DNA from: Bacteroidales bacterium
Lineage (GTDB): Bacteria > Bacteroidota > Bacteroidia > Bacteroidales > Bacteroidaceae
Length of the DNA: 64,000 bases
NCBI GenBank assembly: GCA_004558865.1
Contig: SFCY01000001.1
Span: forward strand, 1 to 64,000
Direction: 5' to 3'
This document shows positions 52,630 to 61,915 of this stretch, one piece after another; position 1 is the first letter of the stretch; each line of letters starts with the position of its first letter. The notes beneath the pieces are model-generated. The model worked only from the letters and a program-made list of their open reading frames with translations, was not told the origin of the DNA and ran no database searches. Position numbers and translations under genes: made by a program.

Positions 52630-54984
52630 ATGTACAAAATCGTAAGCAAGCAACAATTCAGCGAGAAGGTTTTCTGCCTTGAGGTGGAAGCGCCGCTGAT
52701 TGCGAGAAGCTGCCGCCCGGGCAACTTCATCATCATTCGTGTAGACAGCAAGAGTGAGCGCGTGCCTTACACCATAGCCAAGAGTGATCCCGAGAGGGGA
52801 ACCTTGACCTTGGTGGTTCAGGAGGTGGGTCTGTCGTCGACCAAACTCTGCCGCCTGTCGGTGGGCGAGGGGGTGCACGACATTGTGGGGCCACTCGGCA
52901 CTCCGTCGAGAATCGAGAACTACGGCACCGTGCTCTGCGCCGGAGGCGGCATCGGCATAGCCGCTATTCTTCCCATCCTCACCGCCTTGAAAAAAGCCGG
53001 CAACAGAGTGGTCTCTGTCTTGGCAGGACGCACAAAGGAACTTGTCATCATGGTGGATGATGTGAAGGAATACAGTGATGAAGTCATCATCATGACCGAC
53101 GACGGAAGCTGGGGCAAGAAAGGAGTCGTCACCGTTGGCATGGAAGAGGTGATCAACCGTGAGCATGTCGACAAGGTGCTGGCCATCGGTCCTCCCATAA
53201 TGATGAAGTTCTGCTCGTTGATGGCCCATAAATATGGAATCCCCAACGACGTTTCGCTGAACACCATCATGGTGGACGGCACCGGAATGTGCGGAGCCTG
53301 CCGACTTACGATAGGTGGAAAGACGAAATTTGTGTGCATCGATGGTCCAGAGTTTGACGGTGACCAGGTGGACTGGGACGAAATGTTCAAGCGCATGGGA
53401 ACTTTCAAGCGCGTGGAGCGTGAGGAGATGGACCACTATGCGGAGCATCTGCCCCAGCCAATGGCCGAAGAGCGTGTGGAGCAGAGGGAGCGGCAAGACA
53501 CATCGGGAAAGCCCGAGACCCAAGGGGAGGACGAGGAGTCGCTGACCGACCGCAACGCACCCTGGCGCCAGGAGCTGAGGGCTGCCTTGAAGCCTAAGGA
53601 TCGCAAGGCCATAGAGCGAGTGGTCATGCCCGAGTTGGATCCTGCATACAGGGCCACTACCCGATTGGAAGAGGTCAACAAGGGGCTTACGAGGGAGCAG
53701 GCCATGACTGAGGCAAAGCGCTGCCTCGACTGCGGCAAGCCCACCTGCGTGGAGGGCTGTCCCGTCAACATCAACATACCCTCTTTTGTGAAGAACATCG
53801 AGCGGGGCAACATTTTGGGCGCAGCCGCTGTGCTGAAGCAGACCTCGGCTCTGCCCGCCATCTGTGGCCGCGTATGTCCACAGGAGAAGCAGTGCGAGAG
53901 CAAGTGCATCCATCTGAAGATGGGCGAGAAGGCCGTGGCCATAGGCTATTTGGAGCGTTTTGCCGCCGACTTTGAGCGGGAGAGCGGGCAAGCCCAGCTC
54001 CCTGCCTGTGCCCCCGGCAATGGCATCAAGGTGGCCGTGGTGGGCTCTGGCCCCGCTGGCCTGAGCTTTGCCGGCGACATGGTGAAGCGAGGATTTGAAG
54101 TGTATGTCTTCGAGGCTCTCCACGAGGTGGGCGGAGTGCTGCGCTACGGCATTCCTGAGTTTCGTCTGCCCAACCACATTGTGGATGTGGAGATAGACAA
54201 CCTGCGCAAGATGGGTGTCCACTTCCAGACCGACTGCATCGTGGGCAAGACCATCTCCATAGAGGAGCTGGAGGAGCAAGGCTTCAAGGGCGTGTTTGTG
54301 GGTTCTGGAGCTGGACTGCCCAACTTCATGGGCATTCCCGGTGAGAACGCCATCAACATCATGTCGAGCAACGAGTATCTCACCCGAATCAACTTGATGG
54401 ACGCAGCCAACCCAGAGACCGACACGCCCATCAACTTGGGCAAGAAGGTGATTGTGGTAGGTGGTGGCAACACGGCCATGGACTCCTGCCGCACCGCCAA
54501 GCGCTTGGGAGCCGACGTGACGCTGGTCTACCGCCGCTCAGAGGCAGAGATGCCAGCTCGTTTGGAAGAGGTGAAGCACGCCAAGGAAGAGGGCATCCGA
54601 TTCCTCACTCTCCATAATCCCAAGGAATATCTTGTTGATGAGAATGGCGCGGTAAGGGCAGCGGTGCTCGACGTGATGGAGTTGGGCGAGCCTGATGCCT
54701 CAGGCCGCCGCCGTCCCGTGCCCACGGGTGAGACCCTCACGAAGGATTGCGACCAGGTGGTCGTGGCTGTTGGCGTGAGTCCCAACCCATTGGTGCCCAA
54801 GTCGGTTTCCGGACTGGAGTTGGGACGCAAGAATACGATAGTGGTCGACGAGAACATGCAATCGAGCCGCGGTGAAATCTATGCCGGCGGCGACATCGTG
54901 CGCGGCGGTGCCACAGTGATTCTCGCCATGGGCGACGGCCGCAGGGCCGCCAAGGGAATGGCTGAGAAGCTGCTCCAAAAGTAA
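52630..54984 (+). CDS. Fused NfnA/PyrK-like and GltD-like flavoprotein
   Basis: 784 residues from the ATG at 52630. Residues 1-275 form a ferredoxin-NADP reductase-type module with a C-terminal 2Fe-2S cluster site (GTGMCGACRLTIGG and a later Cys in KFVCIDG). After an acidic linker, residues 320-780 match GltD: two 4Fe-4S sites (RCLDCGKPTCVEGCPVNINIP, CGRVCPQEKQCESKC), FAD loop VVGSGPAGLSFAG and NADPH loop VVGGGNTAMDSCRTA. This is the NfnAB arrangement in one chain, which links NADH, NADPH and ferredoxin. It could also be annotated as glutamate synthase small subunit, but the N-terminal module argues against that. Confidence 0.88.
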   Translation: MYKIVSKQQFSEKVFCLEVEAPLIARSCRPGNFIIIRVDSKSERVPYTIAKSDPERGTLTLVVQEVGLSSTKLCRLSVGEGVHDIVGPLGTPSRIENYGTVLCAGGGIGIAAILPILTALKKAGNRVVSVLAGRTKELVIMVDDVKEYSDEVIIMTDDGSWGKKGVVTVGMEEVINREHVDKVLAIGPPIMMKFCSLMAHKYGIPNDVSLNTIMVDGTGMCGACRLTIGGKTKFVCIDGPEFDGDQVDWDEMFKRMGTFKRVEREEMDHYAEHLPQPMAEERVEQRERQDTSGKPETQGEDEESLTDRNAPWRQELRAALKPKDRKAIERVVMPELDPAYRATTRLEEVNKGLTREQAMTEAKRCLDCGKPTCVEGCPVNINIPSFVKNIERGNILGAAAVLKQTSALPAICGRVCPQEKQCESKCIHLKMGEKAVAIGYLERFAADFERESGQAQLPACAPGNGIKVAVVGSGPAGLSFAGDMVKRGFEVYVFEALHEVGGVLRYGIPEFRLPNHIVDVEIDNLRKMGVHFQTDCIVGKTISIEELEEQGFKGVFVGSGAGLPNFMGIPGENAINIMSSNEYLTRINLMDAANPETDTPINLGKKVIVVGGGNTAMDSCRTAKRLGADVTLVYRRSEAEMPARLEEVKHAKEEGIRFLTLHNPKEYLVDENGAVRAAVLDVMELGEPDASGRRRPVPTGETLTKDCDQVVVAVGVSPNPLVPKSVSGLELGRKNTIVVDENMQSSRGEIYAGGDIVRGGATVILAMGDGRRAAKGMAEKLLQK

Positions 54985-54992
54985 TGGGAGAG

Positions 54993-55028
54993 GAGGGCCA
55001 ATCGAGGTGGAAAACCCGATTGGCCCTC
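54993..55028 (+). terminator. Terminator of the fused flavoprotein gene
   Basis: GAGGGCCAATCG pairs with CGATTGGCCCTC, followed by TTTCG. Confidence 0.85.
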
Positions 55029-55077
55029 TTTCGTCCTTGTATGAAGAAACTATTGAGAAGGATAATACTATAACCTT

Positions 55078-58000
55078 ATGATTCAATCCCTTACAATATA
55101 CCGTGCAAGTGCGGGAAGCGGAAAGACCTTCCGTTTGGCCGTGGAATATATCAAGCTTCTCATCCAAAATCCGATGGGCTTTCGCAACATCCTTGCCGTG
55201 ACCTTCACCAACAAGGCCACTGAAGAGATGAAGATGCGCATCCTCGGACAGCTCTACGGTTTGGCCAAGAGCCTGCCACCGTCGGACGACTATCTAAGGG
55301 CAATCATGGACGACACCTCTTTCGATGAGAAGACCATTAGAGCCAGGTCGCAGACCGCGCTGATGCTGATTCTACACAACTACCAGTATTTCCGCGTGGA
55401 GACCATCGACTCCTTTTTCCAAAGTGTGCTGAGAAACCTCGCCAGGGAGTTGGGGCTCAACGCCAACCTGCGTGTGGAACTGAATGACAGGCAGGTGGAG
55501 GAAGAGTCGGTCGACAGGATGATAGAGTCGCTCCATGCCAACGACAAGGTACTGAAATGGATCATGGAGTTCATCAATCAGAACATGGCCGATGACAAGT
55601 CGTGGAATGTCATCAGTGAACTGAAGTCGTTTGGGATGAACATCTTCAAGGACGACTTCAAGGACAACCGGGAGGAGATGGACAGGAGGTTCTCCGCCCC
55701 AGACTTCTTCAAAGACATCAGCAGCACCCTGTTCGCCATCAGGAAAACCGCGGAGGACCACTTCAAGGGGATTGCTGACGAGTTCCACGCCATAGTCGAC
55801 AAGTATGGCCTCAAGACCGACGACTTCAAGTTCAAGGGCTCGGGTGCTTGGACCTACTTCAAGAAGTTGGGCAATGGAGCCTATACCGACTCCGAGCTGT
55901 TGGGCAAGCGATTCTTGGAGGCCATGGAACATCCTGAGGCGTGGCTGGGCGCCAAGGGGCTCACCGCGGCCGGGGAGGAGCTTTCAGCCCTGGCGCAGAA
56001 GAGCGAGCGCACCCGAAAGGAATACGCCCGAAGCTACTATTCGGCCTTGTTCACCCTGCAGAACCTCTATAAGATACGACTGTTGCGCTATATCGACGAG
56101 AGCGTGGACAAGAGGAACAAGGAACTGAGCAGGTTTCTGCTCTCCAACACCCAGACCCTCTTGGCCGGGATGATCAAGCAGTCGGACTCGCCCTTCGTCT
56201 ATGAGAAGATTGGCGCCCAGATACAGCACATCATGATAGACGAGTTCCAGGACACGAGCCGAATACAATGGAAGAACTTCAAGGTGCTTCTCGGCGAGAG
56301 CATGGCCAAGGCTCCGAAGGATGACGATGGAATCTCGCAAAACCTCATTGTGGGCGACGTGAAGCAGAGCATCTACCGCTGGCGCGACGGCGACTGGAAA
56401 CTGCTCAACAGCATTGAGGGGGAATTCAATCCCGGCGAGCTCAACGCCCAGCCCATGAAGGTCAACTACAGGTCGAGCCGGAATGTTGTGGTGTTCAACA
56501 ACTCTTTCTTCGAGTTTGCCAACCGTGCGGAGGCCGAGCGGCTGAGGGGCGAGGCCGATGGACTTCGCGGCAGCGTGCCGGCGGCAGCGTGCAAGAGTTT
56601 GGTGGGTCAGGCGGGAGAGATAGAGAAAGCCTACGACGGCCTGTCGCAGGAGGTGCCGGAATGGCGGCCCGCGGAGGGACGTGTGGAAATTGACCTCATT
56701 CCCGAGAAGACCGATGATGGAGAGAGCTACGACGACAGGATACTGGAAATGCTCAGGCGGACCATTAACCAGCTCGTGGACCAGCAGCGTGTGGAGCTGA
56801 AGGACATCGCCATCCTCTCCCGCTCGCGGTCGGAGATTTCCCACATCGTGGACTATTTCATGAGCTTGCCCGACAATCCTGTGAAGATGGTCTCCGACGA
56901 GGCCTACCAGCTGCAGGCCTCGCCGGCGGTGAACCTGATTGTCACCGCACTAAGGGTGGTAGCCAATCCGGGAGACATTTATTATGTGGCCTTGTTGGCC
57001 CATTTGTACCAGCGCTTCCGGTGTGGGAATGAGGACGACTTGAGCCAGATGGCCATGCCAGTGGTGGAAAACAGGGGAGAGACTGGCGGAATGGAGGTGT
57101 ATTTCGAACATTTGGTGTCGTTCCTACCGAGGGGCTTCTACAACAACCTTGGGCGCACCTCGGTCATGCCGCTCGTCGACATGGTGGAGGAGATAAGGAG
57201 CGTGTTTGGACTCAACGACTGGGACAGCCAGACGGCCTACTTGTGCTGCCTGAGCGACCAGCTCTCCCGCTATGTGCAGGACAACCCGGGCAACGTGGCC
57301 GACTTCCTGCGCCTTTGGGACGAGTCGCTCTGCTCGAAGAGCATCACAGGCTCGGAGAGCGATGGCATACGCCTGCTCACCATCCACCAGAGCAAGGGGC
57401 TGGAGTTTGGCCATGTCATCATACCCTATTGCGACTGGGTGTTGGAACGCTATGACAACACGCTGTGGACCACGCCTAAAGAGAAGCCCTACACGGAGTT
57501 GGTGAAGGTGCCGGTGAAATTCCAATCAAGGCTCTTGGAGAGCATCTACGCCTACGACTACGAGACTGAGCACCAGCAGGTTGTGGTAGACAACCTCAAT
57601 CTTCTCTACGTGGCCTTCACCCGTGCCAAGAAGGGACTCTACGTGATGGGGAAGCGAAAGCCCGTGAGGAAGAAGCAGGACGAGGATAAATGGAATTGCC
57701 GTTCCTACACCATAGAGGACTATCTCGTGTCGGGTGCTGAGCAGCGTCCCGAGGGCAGCCTCACCGCCGAGTCTTCCGACGGCACTCTGCATTTCGAGAT
57801 GGGGCAGCCCATAGCGAGCCCGTCAAAGCCGGCGGAGAAAAAGAAGCCCACTGCCAATGTGTTCGACCGCAAGCCGGAGCCAAAGGACATAGCCTTGACG
57901 CCCAAGACCCATCACGTGGTGTTCGTGCAGAGCAACCAAAGCCGCCATTTCATCGAGGGCGGCATGGAGAGTCAGGAGCGTGAGGCCGCGTTCATCGATT

Positions 58001-58440
58001 TGGGCAATGTGCTGCATGAGCTGTTCTCCACCATAGCGACCATCGACGACGTGGAGCCGAGGCTCGCCGAGTTTGAGCTGGGTGGCATCATCGGCGCGCC
58101 CGCCATCCCACGTGAGAAGGTGTTGCGGCTGGTGCGCACGGCTTTCGACGATCCCTTGGTGAGACAGTGGTTCAGGCCCGGCCTCACACTGATGAACGAG
58201 TGCAACATCCTCGCCACCGACCCACTGACTGGTTCCCTCGCCACCTACCGCCCCGACCGCGTGATGATAGACGGGCGTGAGGCGGTGGTGGTGGATTTCA
58301 AGTTCGCCACCCCTGACGCCGACCACGAGAAGCAGGTCAGAAACTACATGGGGCTTCTCCGCTTGATGGGTTACAGTGAGGTGAGAGGTTTTCTGTGGTA
58401 TGTGTTCAGGAATGAGACAGTTCAGGTCAATCCCTATTAA
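55078..58440 (+). CDS. UvrD/AddA-type helicase with C-terminal nuclease domain
   Basis: 1120 residues. Walker A ASAGSGKT (10-17), motif Ia AVTFTNKATEEMKMR, Walker B HIMIDEFQDTSRIQW, motif III VGDVKQSIYRWRDGD, and the late motifs RLLTIHQSKGLEF and LNLLYVAFTRAKKGLYV mark a UvrD-type helicase. Near the end YRPDRVMIDG ... VVDFKFATPD and the QVRNYMG helix form a RecB-type nuclease motif. With the next gene it builds an AddAB-like double-strand-break resection enzyme. The stop is 14 bp before the partner. Confidence 0.9.
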   Translation: MIQSLTIYRASAGSGKTFRLAVEYIKLLIQNPMGFRNILAVTFTNKATEEMKMRILGQLYGLAKSLPPSDDYLRAIMDDTSFDEKTIRARSQTALMLILHNYQYFRVETIDSFFQSVLRNLARELGLNANLRVELNDRQVEEESVDRMIESLHANDKVLKWIMEFINQNMADDKSWNVISELKSFGMNIFKDDFKDNREEMDRRFSAPDFFKDISSTLFAIRKTAEDHFKGIADEFHAIVDKYGLKTDDFKFKGSGAWTYFKKLGNGAYTDSELLGKRFLEAMEHPEAWLGAKGLTAAGEELSALAQKSERTRKEYARSYYSALFTLQNLYKIRLLRYIDESVDKRNKELSRFLLSNTQTLLAGMIKQSDSPFVYEKIGAQIQHIMIDEFQDTSRIQWKNFKVLLGESMAKAPKDDDGISQNLIVGDVKQSIYRWRDGDWKLLNSIEGEFNPGELNAQPMKVNYRSSRNVVVFNNSFFEFANRAEAERLRGEADGLRGSVPAAACKSLVGQAGEIEKAYDGLSQEVPEWRPAEGRVEIDLIPEKTDDGESYDDRILEMLRRTINQLVDQQRVELKDIAILSRSRSEISHIVDYFMSLPDNPVKMVSDEAYQLQASPAVNLIVTALRVVANPGDIYYVALLAHLYQRFRCGNEDDLSQMAMPVVENRGETGGMEVYFEHLVSFLPRGFYNNLGRTSVMPLVDMVEEIRSVFGLNDWDSQTAYLCCLSDQLSRYVQDNPGNVADFLRLWDESLCSKSITGSESDGIRLLTIHQSKGLEFGHVIIPYCDWVLERYDNTLWTTPKEKPYTELVKVPVKFQSRLLESIYAYDYETEHQQVVVDNLNLLYVAFTRAKKGLYVMGKRKPVRKKQDEDKWNCRSYTIEDYLVSGAEQRPEGSLTAESSDGTLHFEMGQPIASPSKPAEKKKPTANVFDRKPEPKDIALTPKTHHVVFVQSNQSRHFIEGGMESQEREAAFIDLGNVLHELFSTIATIDDVEPRLAEFELGGIIGAPAIPREKVLRLVRTAFDDPLVRQWFRPGLTLMNECNILATDPLTGSLATYRPDRVMIDGREAVVVDFKFATPDADHEKQVRNYMGLLRLMGYSEVRGFLWYVFRNETVQVNPY

Positions 58441-58454
58441 TCTTATTGAGTAGA

Positions 58455-61268
58455 ATGAAGACTTTCTTGGAGTATGTCGCTCAAGACATCAAGCAAAAAT
58501 ACAGTTCCAATTTAGGGCGCATCGCCGTGGTGTTCCCCAACAAGCGGGCGTCGGTTTTCTTCAATGCGGCTTTGGCCGAGGGCGAGACACGGCCGTTCTG
58601 GAGTCCGGCCTACATCACCATCAGCCAGCTCTTCCGCGATCAGAGCCACCTGCAAGTGGCCGATTCCATCAAGTTGGTGTGCGACCTGTATAAGGTCTAC
58701 ACCCGTCTGACGGGAGCGCAGGAGACCTTTGAGCATTTCTATGGTTGGGGGCAGCTGCTCTTGGCCGACTTTGACGACCTCGACAAGAATATGGCCGACC
58801 CTCGGCAAGTGTTCCGCAACGTGGAGGGCATCCACGAGTATGACGACGTGGACTTCCTCGACGAGGAGCAGAAGAAGTTGGTGGGCAAGTTCTTCGCCAA
58901 CTTCACCGAAGACCAAGGCTCTTACCTCAAGCAGAAGTTCATGGAGTTCTGGAGCCGCCTCTACGACATCTATATGGAATACAACTCCACCCTCTTGGCC
59001 CAGCGGCTGGCCTACGAGGGGCAGCTCTACCGCCAGGTGGCTCAACTTGAGGAGCTTCGGCTCAAGTATGACTGCTACCTCTTCGTGGGGTTCAACATGA
59101 TGCAGGAGGCTGAGATCCAGCTGGCCAAGCGGCTGGAGCGGATGGGGCGTGCCAAGTTCTATTGGGACTTCGACGCTTACTACACCCGTGCCTTTCAGGT
59201 GGGCGGGCAGGAGATGTCCCATGAGGCCGGCCGCTACGTCAACCAGCTTCGCCGGATGTTTCCCAACCAGCTCGACGAGGGGCGCGCCGACATCTTCGAC
59301 AATCTGTCCCGTCTTGGTGACATCACGATAGTGGGCGCGCCCACCGAGGACGTACAGGCCCGCTATGCTGCCACCTGGCTGAGGGAGAACGGTCGCTACA
59401 AGGACGGCATCCGCACGGCAATCGTGCTGGCCGACGAGAATCTCCTGCCTACCGTGGTGCATTGCATACCCAGCGAGGTGGGGCAGCTCAACATCACAAT
59501 GGGCTATCCCCTGTCCCTGTCGCCGGTGGCCTCGCTGGTGATGCAGCTTGTGCAGTTGGAGGTGAACCCCCGCTACCGCAATCCCTACAGCCGCCGGCTC
59601 TTCATCGCCAAGTTGCTCCGCCTGCCCTATGCGTCGCTCTTCGACAGCGGGCTGCTCTCCGAGCCCCTGCCATCCGGTTCTGGTCCCGATCCCGACCCGC
59701 TGGCCCTGCTTGGACTCCTCTTCGAGGTGGTGGCCCAGATTGGCGCCCGCTACCGCCAGCTCGGCGCGGGAGAGAAGCCCACAAAGGGAGACCCCTTCTT
59801 CTTGGAGTCGCTCTTCAGGATCTACACCCAGCTCAATCGACTGCGCCAGCTCATCGAGGCGGGCGACCTGCCGCTCATGGGCGGCGAGGGGCTGCAGGCC
59901 CTGCTGCGCCAGCTCATTAGAGACGACTCGGTGCCATTCCATGGTGAGCCGGCCGCGGGCGTGCAGCTCATGGGCGTGCTGGAAACCCGCAATCTGGACT
60001 TCGACCATGTGCTGGTGCTCTCCTGCAACGAAGGCAACCTGCCCAAGGGCGTGGGCGACACCTCTTTCATTCCCTACACCCTGCGCAAGGCCTTTCAGCT
60101 CACCACCGTCGACAACAAGGTGGGCATCTACTCCTACTATTTCCACAGCCTCATCCAGCGGGCCAAGGACGTGACGCTGGTCTACAACCATTCGGTCTCC
60201 GACGGGGGCAATGGCGAGATGAGCCGCTTCATGCTCCAGCTTATCGCCGAGAAGGGAATGTCGGTCAAGAGGCTCGAGCTGCGCACTCCCTTGGAAATCA
60301 TCAAGCAGCAGCCGCCCGTGATAGCGAAGACGGGCAGGGTGGCTGAGGCCCTGGAATCCATCGACAGTTTCGCTCCCACGGCCATCAATCAGTACCTGCG
60401 CTGTCCCCTGCGCTTCTACTACCGCTATGTGGCCCATGTGAGGGAACCCGAGGAGGACGTGGAGGAGGGAGTGGACAATGTACAGTTTGGACTTATCTTC
60501 CACAAGGCCGCCCAGCTCATCTACGAAAGTCTCAAGGATGGAGAGTTGATGGTGACGCCCGCGGCCATCTCCCGCCTCTTGGCCGACGGGAAGAGGCTCG
60601 ATGGCTTCCTCGACGACGCATTCCGCGAGGAGTACTTCCATGGCTCCACACCCTCCTACAATGGTCTGCAGGTGATCAACCGCAATGTCATCATGGGCTT
60701 GCTCAGGCGCATGCTCTCCATCGACCGCAAGCGCGCTCCGTTCCGGCTTCTTGGCACTGAGACAAAGGTGAGTGCCAGCCTGGAGTGTGCCGACGGACGC
60801 TCCATCACTCTCTATGGCTACATCGACCGGCTCGACTGCGCGTCGGCCAACGGAGACGGCACGCTCGATCATATACGGGTGGTGGACTACAAGACGGGGC
60901 GGAAGAAGCCGGGAGCGATAAAGTCGATGGACGACATCTTCAAGCCAGATAACATTGTGGGCAAGCATGGCGACTACTACCTGCAGACCATCCTCTATGC
61001 TGACATAGTTTGCCACGACCGTACCCTCAACCGTGGAGGCCTCCCCGTCAAGCCGCAGCTTTTCTATGTGCAGAACGCAAAGGAGGAGGGCGACGACCTC
61101 TCGCTCCTCATCGGGGGCGAGCCGGTGGTGGTGTCGAGGGATTTTGGTCCTGCCTTCCATGATGGTCTTGCCCGTGTGGTGAATGACATCTTCGACTTGT
61201 CGCTTCCTTTCCAGCCCAATGTATCCAAGCAGTGCGACACTTGCCCTTTCAGGCCGATGTGCTACTGA
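58455..61268 (+). CDS. AddB-like nuclease with Fe-S cluster site
   Basis: 937 residues from the ATG at 58455. The N-terminal part is a helicase-like module without a Walker A. The C-terminal part is a PD-(D/E)XK nuclease: GYIDRLDCAS ... IRVVDYKTGRKK. Four cysteines (one in QYLRCPLRFYY near 640 and three in QCDTCPFRPMC at the very end) match the iron-sulfur staple of AddB. Follows the AddA-type helicase in one operon. Confidence 0.88.
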   Translation: MKTFLEYVAQDIKQKYSSNLGRIAVVFPNKRASVFFNAALAEGETRPFWSPAYITISQLFRDQSHLQVADSIKLVCDLYKVYTRLTGAQETFEHFYGWGQLLLADFDDLDKNMADPRQVFRNVEGIHEYDDVDFLDEEQKKLVGKFFANFTEDQGSYLKQKFMEFWSRLYDIYMEYNSTLLAQRLAYEGQLYRQVAQLEELRLKYDCYLFVGFNMMQEAEIQLAKRLERMGRAKFYWDFDAYYTRAFQVGGQEMSHEAGRYVNQLRRMFPNQLDEGRADIFDNLSRLGDITIVGAPTEDVQARYAATWLRENGRYKDGIRTAIVLADENLLPTVVHCIPSEVGQLNITMGYPLSLSPVASLVMQLVQLEVNPRYRNPYSRRLFIAKLLRLPYASLFDSGLLSEPLPSGSGPDPDPLALLGLLFEVVAQIGARYRQLGAGEKPTKGDPFFLESLFRIYTQLNRLRQLIEAGDLPLMGGEGLQALLRQLIRDDSVPFHGEPAAGVQLMGVLETRNLDFDHVLVLSCNEGNLPKGVGDTSFIPYTLRKAFQLTTVDNKVGIYSYYFHSLIQRAKDVTLVYNHSVSDGGNGEMSRFMLQLIAEKGMSVKRLELRTPLEIIKQQPPVIAKTGRVAEALESIDSFAPTAINQYLRCPLRFYYRYVAHVREPEEDVEEGVDNVQFGLIFHKAAQLIYESLKDGELMVTPAAISRLLADGKRLDGFLDDAFREEYFHGSTPSYNGLQVINRNVIMGLLRRMLSIDRKRAPFRLLGTETKVSASLECADGRSITLYGYIDRLDCASANGDGTLDHIRVVDYKTGRKKPGAIKSMDDIFKPDNIVGKHGDYYLQTILYADIVCHDRTLNRGGLPVKPQLFYVQNAKEEGDDLSLLIGGEPVVVSRDFGPAFHDGLARVVNDIFDLSLPFQPNVSKQCDTCPFRPMCY

Positions 61269-61640
61269 GGCTGGGGAAACGCCTTTTTTTATTCACAATC
61301 CATGATTGGCATTCACCTTGCATGGGGGCGATGGGCTTTCTCTTCAATGTTCCATCGCTTCTCCAAACATCCTCATGCATGCGAGGGCAATTTCCCCAAA
61401 AATGCTGTCCGCTAAAACTCTAAATGGAAAAACTTCCTGTCCGAAGCCCCGTAAAATGGGCTTCGGGCTTGATCTTTCAAAAAGTAAGCCCCCTCTCTAA
61501 TCGAACAGACTCGGTTCAGGAGGTCTTTCCTTAGCCTCCTGAACCATTTCTATCTCCCATCTTTTGCGGTATATGGCGATGATTTCCAAAACATTCGAAT
61601 CCCTGCGTTTTGGTGATTATGCGCATCCAATTACGGTGTG

Positions 61641-61728
61641 TCGGTTGGTCTATTCTTGTGTGTCGGTTGGTCTATTGCTGTGCGTCGGTTGTTCTGCTGT
61701 TGTGTGACAATTGTCACACAACTTGGAT
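61641..61728. repeat. 22-bp tandem repeat array 4
   Basis: TCGGTTGGTCTATTCTTGTG-type units begin at 61641, 61663 and 61685, exactly 22 bp apart. At 61707, still in register, ACAATTGTCACACAAC follows, part of the palindrome GTGTGACAATTGTCACAC. That palindrome resembles the core of array 22766-22853. Confidence 0.75.
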
Positions 61729-61826
61729 AAGCGATGGCAAAGTAACTAAAAGAGCTGATACCTCGCGGGAAGTGCAGCCCTAATTTTGCACAATCAAAGT
61801 TTCATCGGACAGCGATATTACTAAAA

Positions 61827-61865
61827 AAGGGGAATCCGCATGCTGTTCGTTTGCGGATTCCCCTT
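61827..61865 (-). terminator. Terminator of htrA
   Basis: AAGGGGAATCCGCA pairs with TGCGGATTCCCCTT; on the minus strand it ends in CCTTTTTTAG. Confidence 0.85.
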
Positions 61866-61915
61866 CTTTCTTCTTGTGGTTCCTTGCCCTCTTCCCTTTT
61901 TGGGCAGCAAGACTT

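Larger units (their letters stand above)
61269..61915. other. 647-bp gap between AddB-like gene and htrA
   Basis: No credible gene. It contains a weak hairpin around AAGCCC/GGGCTT near 61442-61467 that may end the AddAB transcript, a 22-bp repeat array (61641-61728) and the htrA terminator. Confidence 0.65.

Noticed and set aside
58512..61160. 882-codon open frame on the minus strand opposite the AddB-like gene, and similar long antisense frames elsewhere
   Set aside because: The plus-strand frame has nuclease and Fe-S motifs; the antisense frame has no motif, promoter or start context. GC-rich third positions make long antisense frames common here.
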